64,000 nt of DNA, from assembly GCF_007752935.1 (NCBI RefSeq), contig NZ_CP036319.1:1364001-1428000 (forward strand). Direction: 5' to 3'. The stretch's first letter is position 1, and each line of letters opens with the position of its first letter. A program made the translations under genes and the position numbers. Of the stretch, positions 53,589 through 62,219 are shown in pieces. Origin of the DNA: Crateriforma conspicua (GTDB taxonomy: Bacteria; Planctomycetota; Planctomycetia; Pirellulales; Pirellulaceae). The notes beneath the pieces are model-generated. The model saw only the letters and a list, made by a program, of their open reading frames with translations. It had not been told where the DNA came from and did not search any database.

Positions 53589-55690
53589 TGAGTCTGCTGG
53601 CACCGCTGTATTTGATCGGCGCGACCGCGATCGCGTTGCCCATCATTTTGCATTTGATTCGACGTAGACCCAAGTCGCAGATGACGTTCAGTTCGCTGAT
53701 GTTCCTGCGGCCGTCGCCACCCAAACTGACCAAACGCAGCCGACTGGATGACTGGCCGTTGCTGTTGATTCGGGCGTTGGCGTTGTTGTTGATCGCGATC
53801 GCATTTGCCAGGCCCTTCTTTCGATCGTCCCAGACCACCGGGTTGCGGGACGTCGGCCGAAACGTCGTTTTGATGATCGATACCAGTGCCAGCATGCGAC
53901 GGGCGGGAATCCCCGATGCGGTCCGGCGACATGCCCAAACCCTGGCCGATCAGTTGGGGGCCGACGACAGGATCAGCATCATCGCCTTTGATTCACAGCC
54001 ACGGACGGTGGTCGATTTCCAACAGGCCACGGCGGTCGAATTGGCGGCACGTCGCCAATTGGTTTTGGATGCCGTGGACCAGTCCCCGCCGTCATGGCGA
54101 CACACGGACATGGCCGCCGCGTTGATGGAAGCCGCCGATTTGGTCACCGTTGGTATCAGCGATGACGAAAGCCTCGATCCAACGCGAACGCTGGATGAAC
54201 TGGACGACGGCGTTGCCGTTCCCACGCAAGTGGTGTTGATCAGCGATCTGCAGGCCGGGGCGGACTTGGAAGCATTGCAGGCGTTCGCTTGGCCGGACAA
54301 CGTTCGTTTGGATGTTCGTTTGGTCAAGCCGTCTGGATCCACCAACGCATCCCCGCGACTGTTGAACCGAACCGACGCGACGTCGGATCTTGTGGCAGTG
54401 GCAGACGACGCGTGGCGGATACGCATCGCGAATTCGGAAAACGCCGACCACGGAAATTTCCGCTTGGCGTGGGGCGATGCCAACGCATTCCAGCGATCCG
54501 AATCTGAAATGGACATCCAAGTGCCACCGGGACAAACGCGTGTCGTGTCGATGACGCCACCCAAGCCAGGTGACGCCACGCTGATCTTGTCGGGTGACGA
54601 TGACGATTTTGACAACACGTTCTATTTCGTCACGCCCGAGGTAAAGCGGTTAACCCTGTTGCACGTGGGCAATGCTCAGGGGCCGCCGCAACAGCGGCCA
54701 GGCTTCTTTCTGTCACAGGTGCCGTTGGCCAACGCCGATCGCGAAGTCGACTTTCGCGATCTGTCCGCCGCCGATTCGGCAGCGATCCGAGACGTCTTGC
54801 GAACCGAAGCTTCAGCGGATGAAGTGACGCTGCCCTTGGTCGTTCTGACGGCTCCGGTGCAATCGGATGTTGCCGACGACTTGCAATCCTATGTTAAAAA
54901 CGGTGGACATGTGGTCGTCGCCATTGGTCCATCGGACGACGCCGCCCAGTGGCAACAGACGCTGGAATCCATCGGCGATTTGACCGGTGTCCGGATCAGC
55001 GAGGCGACCGTCGACGATTATGCGATGTGGAGCCAGATTGATTTTCGAGATCCTTTGTTCAAGCCGATGGCGGATCCCAAGTTCAATGATTTTTCCAAGA
55101 TTCGGTTTTGGTCACATCGTGAATTGATCGTGGATCCGCCGGCCGAGGATTCTATGTGGAAAGTGCCGTGTCGTTTTGATGATGGACAGATCGCGATCGC
55201 CAGACGCACGTTGGGCAAGGGGCGATTGACCATCCTGACCTCTGGCTGGGACACCGAGGACAGTCAGTTGGCGTTGTCCACCAAATTCATACCGCTGGTG
55301 TTTGCTTGGTTTGAAGCCAGCGACACGGTGGCCGCGGATCAAGGAAATGCTCGGATCGTCGGGATTCCCGACGCAGCGGGAATCGTCTGGGAAGCGCCGG
55401 GAATCCAAAAGTCGGACGACGGCGACGCCACGGTCGCCGTGAATTTGCCGGCGTCGGAATCACGGACCGAACCGCTGGACTTGGCGGCTTTGGAGAATTT
55501 GGGCATCCCGCTGGGCAAAGTGGAATCTGCAACGACGGTCGCCATGAAAGACCGACAATTGCGGGATGTGGAATTGGAATCGGAACAAGGGTTGTGGCGG
55601 ATGGCATTGCTGATCGCACTCGGGCTGATTGCCTGTGAGACGGTTTATAGCGCCATCCGACGTCAGGTCGAATCGACGGAGATGGTGTGA
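53588..55690 (+). CDS. BatA-like vWA membrane protein
   Basis: A 700-aa inner-membrane protein whose ATG shares its A with the DUF58 stop (TGATG). The N-terminal BatA domain has two helices (LLAPLYLIGATAIALPIILHL and LLLIRALALLLIAIAFARPFF). A vWA domain follows from about residue 95 with the MIDAS motif LMIDTSASM. A long middle segment (250-600) is of beta character with a ThuA/GATase-like flavour near VVVAIGPSDDAAQWQ. The C-terminus has one helix (LLIALGLIACETVY). BatA-type proteins work with MoxR/DUF58 in envelope stress or maturation; the role in planctomycetes is unknown. The next gene starts at 55690, again TGATG. Confidence 0.88.
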   Translation: MSLLAPLYLIGATAIALPIILHLIRRRPKSQMTFSSLMFLRPSPPKLTKRSRLDDWPLLLIRALALLLIAIAFARPFFRSSQTTGLRDVGRNVVLMIDTSASMRRAGIPDAVRRHAQTLADQLGADDRISIIAFDSQPRTVVDFQQATAVELAARRQLVLDAVDQSPPSWRHTDMAAALMEAADLVTVGISDDESLDPTRTLDELDDGVAVPTQVVLISDLQAGADLEALQAFAWPDNVRLDVRLVKPSGSTNASPRLLNRTDATSDLVAVADDAWRIRIANSENADHGNFRLAWGDANAFQRSESEMDIQVPPGQTRVVSMTPPKPGDATLILSGDDDDFDNTFYFVTPEVKRLTLLHVGNAQGPPQQRPGFFLSQVPLANADREVDFRDLSAADSAAIRDVLRTEASADEVTLPLVVLTAPVQSDVADDLQSYVKNGGHVVVAIGPSDDAAQWQQTLESIGDLTGVRISEATVDDYAMWSQIDFRDPLFKPMADPKFNDFSKIRFWSHRELIVDPPAEDSMWKVPCRFDDGQIAIARRTLGKGRLTILTSGWDTEDSQLALSTKFIPLVFAWFEASDTVAADQGNARIVGIPDAAGIVWEAPGIQKSDDGDATVAVNLPASESRTEPLDLAALENLGIPLGKVESATTVAMKDRQLRDVELESEQGLWRMALLIALGLIACETVYSAIRRQVESTEMV

Positions 55691-58600
55691 TGCAGCGTTC
55701 AACGTCGGACGCAATGTCCAAAAATGCGGCCAACCTGAGCCAACATCAGTCGGGCCGACAGAGCGCCGGCAGTCTGCGTCGCCGTTTGGATACGGTGTCG
55801 GCGCGTTATCGATCACGGTTGCGCTGGCGTTTCGTCGCCGGCATCGGGATCGGCGTGGCGTTGTTTGCCATGGCGGTTTGGTATGGCCTGACCCAGGGTG
55901 CTGGTGCGGAAGCGACGCCCAAGGATTGGGCCGTGGCGATGGGGGTGGCCACGCTTGTGGCGTTGATCGCGATGTGGTGGATGACCCGTCGCGGCTATCG
56001 TGACTTGCACTCGATGGCGGAACGATTGGAGTCACGTTATCCGTCGTTGGGCCAGCGACTGATGACCGCCGTCAAGGTGTTGGACAGCCCGCCAGATCGA
56101 TACGGCTATCTACAGCAACGTCTGTTGGATGAAGTGAATCATCACGGCAGCGTCTACCGCTGGGCGAACGTGGTTTCCGGCAAAGACCTTTGGTTCAGCC
56201 GTCTTGCGGGACTCGGTGCGGTGGGGGTGTTGTCCCTGTTGTTGTTCCAACTAGGGAACCTGCCGATGCCTTCGTCGGCCACCGCTTCGTCGTCGTCCAA
56301 TCTGTCTGACGCGACTTGGGATGTTCAGCCCGGTGACGTGGAGGTCGAACGTGGAACCGGTTTGGTGGTCACCGCCCGTCGCAAGGGTGCAACCGAATCA
56401 TTACCGGACGATGCAATCCTGCTGCGGCAAAACAAAGACGAATCGCGTGAAGAATTGCCGATGCGGCGCAACTTGAACGACGACGTTTTGGGGACGCTGA
56501 TATCAGGCGTCGACCAGCCGATGAAGTATCAAGTCGTCATTCCCGGCAATGCGACACGCCCGCAACGTTCCAGCCCGATTTATGACGTTCAGGTCTTCGA
56601 CTACCCGGCGTTGCTCCGCAGCGACGCGACATTGGTCTATCCGGGGTACACGAATTTGCCGGAAAAGAAGATCCAGGACACGCGCCGCGTGGCGGCCGTC
56701 GAAGGAACAAAGTTGACTTGGGATTTGACGATCAACAAAGTCGTTCGGCAAGCCATGCTAATCGATGAACAGGGCCAGACGATTTCACTGACCGCGTTGT
56801 CATCCGATGTTCCGGTGCTGCGTTTCGACACCACTTTGGTCAACAGTGGACGCTATCAGCTGCGGCTGATCGACGACAAAGATCGCGAAAACAAAACGCC
56901 CGACGATCTAGTGATCCGAGTGCTGCCCAACAAGCCGCCGGAAATCAAACTGGACAAGCCTCGTGATTTGATCGTGTCCGCGTTGGAAGAAGTCAATCTG
57001 TCGGCCAAAGTTCGAGACGGTTTTCGTATCACTCGGGCGGGTCTTTCTTATCGTCACAACGGCGACGAAACCGAAGTCGTCTTGGCCGAAGACATCGACG
57101 GCAACCAGACGAAGCCCATTGAACACCTGTTGGCACTCGAAGATCTGTCGGCACAACCGGACGATCTGATCAGCTATCACTTCTGGGCCGAAGACATCGG
57201 ACCCGATGGGCAGGTGCGGCGGACCACCAGTGACCTGTTCTTGGCCGAAGTTCGACCGTTCGAAGAAATCTTTCGCGAAGGCCAGTCGCCGCCCGGTGGC
57301 CAGCCCAGCCAAAACAACCAGAACCAACAAAACGGCCAGCAAGCCGAGCAAATCGCGGATCTGCAAAAACAGATCATCAATGCGACGTGGGGGCTGATTC
57401 GTCGTTCAGAATCCGACGCGAAGGTTTCCGTCGATGCGGCGGTCGTTGCCGAATCGCAAACCGAGGCGATGACGCAACTGGACGAAATGGCGAAGCAATT
57501 GCAAGACAATCGATCACAACAATTCGCCGCCGAAGGCCTATCGTTGATGGAACGATCGGCAAAAACACTCTCCCGCGTCGCCGAATCGATCGACATGTCG
57601 GGCGAACAACGCGACGACACGCTACGCGATGCTTTGGATGCCCAACAAAACGCTTACCAAAAATTGCTGCAATTGCGTGGCCGTGAATTTCAAGTGTCGC
57701 GTTCGCAACAAAACCGATCTCAAAGCAGCAGCAGCGGCTCGCAAAGTCAAAACCGACAGCGTCGTCTGCAACAATTGCAATTGGAAAGCGACCCCAGCCG
57801 GTATGAAAGTCAACAGCAAGCGGAATCGCCCGGTGAACCTGCCGAACAACGCGAAACGCGACAGGTGTTGAATCGATTGCGTGAACTGGCACGTCGCCAA
57901 CAGGATCTGAATCAACAGTTGGCAACGCTGCAGTCGGCTTTGCAAAATGCGGAAGACGAAGAAGAACGCCAGCAACTGCAGCGACAACTGGAACGATTGC
58001 GGCAGCAGCAAGAAGAATTGCTGCGAGAAACCGACGAATTGAATCAACGTATGCAATCGCCCGTCAATCAGTCCCAGATGTCACAGCAATCGCAACAACT
58101 GGAACAAACCCGCGAAAACGTTCGTCAAGCCAGCGAGGCCTTACAGCAAAGCGATGTCGGCGGTGCCCTGTCAGCAGGGAAGCGGGCGGAACGCGAATTC
58201 GAACAGCTTCGTGACGAAGTTCGACAACAGGCGGCGGGCCAGTTCGACGATCAAATGCGACAACTGCAGCAACAGGCTCGTGATCTGGAGCAACAGCAAC
58301 GCGAAATCAATGAAGGCCAACGCGAAGAATCATCACAACGACAGCCCGGACTGCGTCGTGAGCAAGGTGACGATTCGCTGCTGCAACAAATTCGCCGCCA
58401 ACGCGAAGACCTGGATGATTTGATGGACCAAATCCAAGACACCGTCCAACAGGCGGAAACGGCCGAACCCTTGTTGGCGCAGAAGTTGTACGACGGGTAT
58501 CGCCGCGGCAAGCAATCGCGAATCGATCAGGCTCTGTCGAACATGGACCAGTTGGTACAACGCGGATTCGAGGAAGAGTCTCGACCGCTGGGTGAACAAG

Positions 58601-59625
58601 CCCTGGAGGCGATCGAAACGCTTCGCCAAGACGTTGATCAGGCAGCCGAGTCCGTGCTGGGCGATCCGACCGAAGGGTTGCGTCGCGCCGCTGACAAGCT
58701 GGAGCGATTGGACGAAAGTCTGCAGACCGAACGCGGCGACCGCCAAGGTTCGGCGGAAGGCACGGCATCCGGCGAAGCATCAAGCGAAGACCAGGCATCG
58801 TCCGATGGGCGTCGGACAGACGATGAAGGATCACGGCAAGATCCCGACCGTCCCGACAGGCAATCCGCCGAAGATTCAGGGGCCTCGCCAAGTCAACGAC
58901 CGCAATCACAGCAGCCATCGGATCAGCAACAAGGCCAGCAATCGCAGGGGCAGCAACAACAACAGCAGCAACAACAAGGGCGATCGGGTCAAGGACAGGC
59001 TTCTGACCGCCGGTCGGAACAAAGTCAGTCGCGTGAAAGGCAACCAGGACAAGCGGGGCAACCGGGACAACGTCCGTCACAAGCGTCATCGGATGGTCAG
59101 CGTGGCGGGGCTTCACAATCGCCGCAGCAAGGCACGACGCCGCGCCAGCGCCCGTCGCTGCGTGGCGGTCCGGCGCAGAACGATCGTCGTGGCACCGAGG
59201 GTGGCGGCGGCCAGATCATGCATGGCGGTGAAAGCCCGGACGAAGGCCAACCGATGGCGGGACCGTTCAACGGGGACGCCTACAGTGAATGGACCGATGA
59301 ACTTCGCGACGTCGAAGAAATGCTAGAAACGCCCGAGCTGCGATCCCGGGCCACACAGATCCGCGATCGTGCCCGCGAATTGCGTCGCGAACAAATCCGC
59401 CATTCACAACCGCCGCAGTGGGAAGTCGTTGACGAGATGATCGCAACGCCCCTGCGCGAACTGCGTCGCGCGGTTCGTGAAGAATTGATGCGGCGTACGG
59501 CGGAAAAGAATTCCAAGGTTCCCATCGACCGCGATCCGGTGCCCGGTCGGTTTGCCGATGCGGTCCAGCGGTACTATGAAAACTTGGGCAGCGGCCAAGT
59601 CAGTTCGGAGGACCGCCAGCCTTGA
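55690..59625 (+). CDS. Giant Gln-rich coiled-coil membrane protein (DUF4175-like)
   Basis: A 1311-aa protein. Three membrane helices sit near the N-terminus (about 45-65, 80-100, 172-192). An Ig-like beta region follows (about 280-480, DYPALLRSDATLVYPGYTNLP). The C-terminal 800 residues are dominated by Gln, Glu, Arg and Ser in coiled-coil and low-complexity form, including LARRQQDLNQQLATLQSAL and an eight-or-more Gln run near residue 1090. A short ordered segment (LETPELRSRATQIRDRAREL) and a basic tail end it. It resembles DUF4175-type proteins and similar giants that follow BatA genes in planctomycetes. It may be a scaffold at the membrane. It is coupled to both neighbours. Confidence 0.82.
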   Translation: MQRSTSDAMSKNAANLSQHQSGRQSAGSLRRRLDTVSARYRSRLRWRFVAGIGIGVALFAMAVWYGLTQGAGAEATPKDWAVAMGVATLVALIAMWWMTRRGYRDLHSMAERLESRYPSLGQRLMTAVKVLDSPPDRYGYLQQRLLDEVNHHGSVYRWANVVSGKDLWFSRLAGLGAVGVLSLLLFQLGNLPMPSSATASSSSNLSDATWDVQPGDVEVERGTGLVVTARRKGATESLPDDAILLRQNKDESREELPMRRNLNDDVLGTLISGVDQPMKYQVVIPGNATRPQRSSPIYDVQVFDYPALLRSDATLVYPGYTNLPEKKIQDTRRVAAVEGTKLTWDLTINKVVRQAMLIDEQGQTISLTALSSDVPVLRFDTTLVNSGRYQLRLIDDKDRENKTPDDLVIRVLPNKPPEIKLDKPRDLIVSALEEVNLSAKVRDGFRITRAGLSYRHNGDETEVVLAEDIDGNQTKPIEHLLALEDLSAQPDDLISYHFWAEDIGPDGQVRRTTSDLFLAEVRPFEEIFREGQSPPGGQPSQNNQNQQNGQQAEQIADLQKQIINATWGLIRRSESDAKVSVDAAVVAESQTEAMTQLDEMAKQLQDNRSQQFAAEGLSLMERSAKTLSRVAESIDMSGEQRDDTLRDALDAQQNAYQKLLQLRGREFQVSRSQQNRSQSSSSGSQSQNRQRRLQQLQLESDPSRYESQQQAESPGEPAEQRETRQVLNRLRELARRQQDLNQQLATLQSALQNAEDEEERQQLQRQLERLRQQQEELLRETDELNQRMQSPVNQSQMSQQSQQLEQTRENVRQASEALQQSDVGGALSAGKRAEREFEQLRDEVRQQAAGQFDDQMRQLQQQARDLEQQQREINEGQREESSQRQPGLRREQGDDSLLQQIRRQREDLDDLMDQIQDTVQQAETAEPLLAQKLYDGYRRGKQSRIDQALSNMDQLVQRGFEEESRPLGEQALEAIETLRQDVDQAAESVLGDPTEGLRRAADKLERLDESLQTERGDRQGSAEGTASGEASSEDQASSDGRRTDDEGSRQDPDRPDRQSAEDSGASPSQRPQSQQPSDQQQGQQSQGQQQQQQQQQGRSGQGQASDRRSEQSQSRERQPGQAGQPGQRPSQASSDGQRGGASQSPQQGTTPRQRPSLRGGPAQNDRRGTEGGGGQIMHGGESPDEGQPMAGPFNGDAYSEWTDELRDVEEMLETPELRSRATQIRDRARELRREQIRHSQPPQWEVVDEMIATPLRELRRAVREELMRRTAEKNSKVPIDRDPVPGRFADAVQRYYENLGSGQVSSEDRQP

Positions 59626-62078
59626 CGTTCGATCTGTTGCCGAAAAACATCATCCTGCAGTCGCCCGATTGGGCGCCCGTCGCGTTTTTGCTGTTGGGCG
59701 TCATCGCGTTGCTGGTCGTCACCAACTACTGGCGGATGCGGGCCGCTTGGTGGGTCAAGTGTCTTGGTGTCTTGTTAAAGCTGACGGCGTTGGTGCTGCT
59801 CGCCGTTTGCATCGTTCAGCCGATGGTCCAGGCCCGTCGTCCGCGGCCACAGGCGAACCTGTTGCCCATCTTGATCGACGACAGCCGCAGCATGCAGTTG
59901 AAAGCCGATCGGGGTGACCGGTCACGCGGCGAATCGGTTCAACAGTGGCTGGATCGCGAAAACGGCTGGATGGTCCGCGTTGCACAAGATTTTGATGTGC
60001 GTCCCTATCGTTTCGCGGCTCGACTGGACCAGATGGCTGATCCCGCCGATTTGACGTTCGACGGCGGCGCGTCGACGTTGCGGACCAGTCTGGTTCAGCT
60101 GCAACAACGCTTCGACCGGCGTCCGATGGCCGGCGTCGTCTTGATGACCGACGGCAACGCGACCGACGATGCGGTGGACGATTTTCAGTGGGCCGACTTG
60201 GGATTCCCCGTCTATCCGGTGGTCCCCGATTCGGTTCGAACGCCGGACGATTTGCGGATCAGCAGCGTCACCGTGCGGCAGACCGACTTTGAAACGTCAC
60301 CCGTGACGGTGACGGTTTCCGCCCAGGCGTCTGACGATGATTTGTCAGAAATTCAAATGCGGTTGATCGATTGCGTTTCAGGCAACGTCGTGGCCGAGCA
60401 ATCGGTTGCCGCCGGTGCCGACGGTCGTACATTCCAGTCGCGTTTCCAATTTCGTCCCCAACAATCCGGTGTCAATTTTTACGAAGTGGCGGTGTTTGAC
60501 CAACGCGATCGTGATCGTTTTCCCGCGACGGTCGGCAAACCGGATTCGGATGAATTGGAATCCGCCAGCCGCTGGGAAGCCACGTTGTTGAACAACCGTC
60601 GTCTGGTCGCGGTCGACCGACGGGGCGGACCCTATCGTGTTTTGTACATGGCCGGGCGTCCGAACTGGGATTTCAAATTCATGCGGCGCGCCCTTCAGGA
60701 GGATGCCGAGATTGATTTGGTGGGGTTGTTGCGAATCGCCAACAAGGAACCGAAATTCACGTTTCGCGATTCCACAATCAATGAGACCAATCCGCTGTTT
60801 GCGGGGCTGGGACAGGACGAAGAAGAGACCGCCGAACAGTACGACGAACCGGTCGTGATCCGACTGGGTATCAAGGATTCCGATGAACTTAGCGACGGGT
60901 TTCCCGACACTGCGGAGGAACTGTTCGCCTATCACGCCGTGATTTTGGACGACATCGAACCGGCGTTCTTCACCGCAGACCAACTGTTGTTGCTGCGTCG
61001 CTTTGTGGCTGCACGCGGCGGCGCGCTGATGTTGATGGGGGGCGCCGAATCGTTCGGCGCGTCGGATTTTGCGAACACGCCTTTGGGCGAAATGTCGCCG
61101 GTCTATGCCCCCGGTCGTGCGGTGTTCCGCGATGAACGGTCCGCCCCGCGACGCGATCGCAAGTTGGAACTGACCCGCGAAGGCATGCTCAGCCCCTGGG
61201 TCCGATTGCGTGACAACGAGTCAGCCGAACGGCAACGTTTGGATCGGATGCCCGCGTTTCGAACCGTCAATCCGGTCGGTGACATCAAGCCGGGGGCCCA
61301 GACGATGTTGATGTTGCGGGATGAAGATGGCAACCGGGTCCCGGGCTTGGTCGTCCAGCGTTTTGGAAACGGTCGCACCGCCGCTTGGACGATCGCAGAC
61401 GCATGGCGATGGTCGATGCGGCGCGACCGTTCGGCCAACGATGATCCCGGCCAAGCATGGCGTCAAACCACGCACTGGTTGGTCGGCGAGGTTCCGCGTC
61501 GGGTGCAGTTGCAGTTGCAGTTGGAAGGCGGACGATCGCTCGGCAGCCCGGTTCAAATCACCGTCGATTGTCGTGATGCAGAATATCTGCCGCTGGACAA
61601 CGCATCGATCGATTTGAAAGTCCAACAACAGCAATTCGGCACCACAGATAAGCCCGCCACACAAGCCTCCGAAAGGCTGGACGTTCAGCTTCAGCCAAGT
61701 GAGACGGAGCCTGGCAAGTATGTCGGTCGCTTCTGGCCGCGTGACGAAGGTGCGTATCGCTTCACCGCGGATGTGCAGGCGGAAGACGGCAGCCCGGTGG
61801 GGCGTGCCGAAACCGGTTGGGTCAGCCGAAGTGATGCCAGCGAATTCGAACGCTTGACTTGGGATCGCGATGGGTTGGCGGAAATCGCCCGACAAACCGG
61901 CGGCGAAGTGATCTCCGCCGGTGATTTGGGATCCTTTGCCAAATCACTGCCCAATCGAAAGGTGCCGGTGACTGAAATCTGGCAGTATCCGTTGTGGCAC
62001 CAACCTTGGGTGCTGTGCATCGCCATGGCCTGTCTGTGCGGCGAGTGGACGTTGCGTCGCTGGCAAGGAGCCCGCTAA
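59622..62078 (+). CDS. vWA / glutamine-amidotransferase-like membrane protein
   Basis: An 818-aa inner-membrane protein with a TTG start overlapping the preceding TGA (TTGA). Two N-terminal helices (VAFLLLGVIALLVVTNYW and LGVLLKLTALVLLAVCIV) precede a vWA domain with ILIDDSRSM as MIDAS. The middle region has VLYMAGRPNWDFKFMRRAL and LLRRFVAARGGALMLMGGAESF, typical of class-I-GATase-like domains in large planctomycete vWA proteins. A single helix lies at the C-terminus (WVLCIAMACLCGEW). It completes the four-gene operon 52602-62078. Function is unknown; an envelope maturation complex with the DUF58 and BatA-like proteins is a reasonable inference. Confidence 0.87.
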   Translation: MTFDLLPKNIILQSPDWAPVAFLLLGVIALLVVTNYWRMRAAWWVKCLGVLLKLTALVLLAVCIVQPMVQARRPRPQANLLPILIDDSRSMQLKADRGDRSRGESVQQWLDRENGWMVRVAQDFDVRPYRFAARLDQMADPADLTFDGGASTLRTSLVQLQQRFDRRPMAGVVLMTDGNATDDAVDDFQWADLGFPVYPVVPDSVRTPDDLRISSVTVRQTDFETSPVTVTVSAQASDDDLSEIQMRLIDCVSGNVVAEQSVAAGADGRTFQSRFQFRPQQSGVNFYEVAVFDQRDRDRFPATVGKPDSDELESASRWEATLLNNRRLVAVDRRGGPYRVLYMAGRPNWDFKFMRRALQEDAEIDLVGLLRIANKEPKFTFRDSTINETNPLFAGLGQDEEETAEQYDEPVVIRLGIKDSDELSDGFPDTAEELFAYHAVILDDIEPAFFTADQLLLLRRFVAARGGALMLMGGAESFGASDFANTPLGEMSPVYAPGRAVFRDERSAPRRDRKLELTREGMLSPWVRLRDNESAERQRLDRMPAFRTVNPVGDIKPGAQTMLMLRDEDGNRVPGLVVQRFGNGRTAAWTIADAWRWSMRRDRSANDDPGQAWRQTTHWLVGEVPRRVQLQLQLEGGRSLGSPVQITVDCRDAEYLPLDNASIDLKVQQQQFGTTDKPATQASERLDVQLQPSETEPGKYVGRFWPRDEGAYRFTADVQAEDGSPVGRAETGWVSRSDASEFERLTWDRDGLAEIARQTGGEVISAGDLGSFAKSLPNRKVPVTEIWQYPLWHQPWVLCIAMACLCGEWTLRRWQGAR

Positions 62079-62219
62079 CGCTCGGTTTGCCAATGCGTCT
62101 ATCATGACGTCGGCTCTATCTCCCAGTCCGATTGACCGGCAATGTCATGCGACGCCGTGAAAGGCTCCGGTGCAATTTGTTGTGTGCAAATGTACGGGCG
62201 GTCCGTTCCGGCGATGCCA

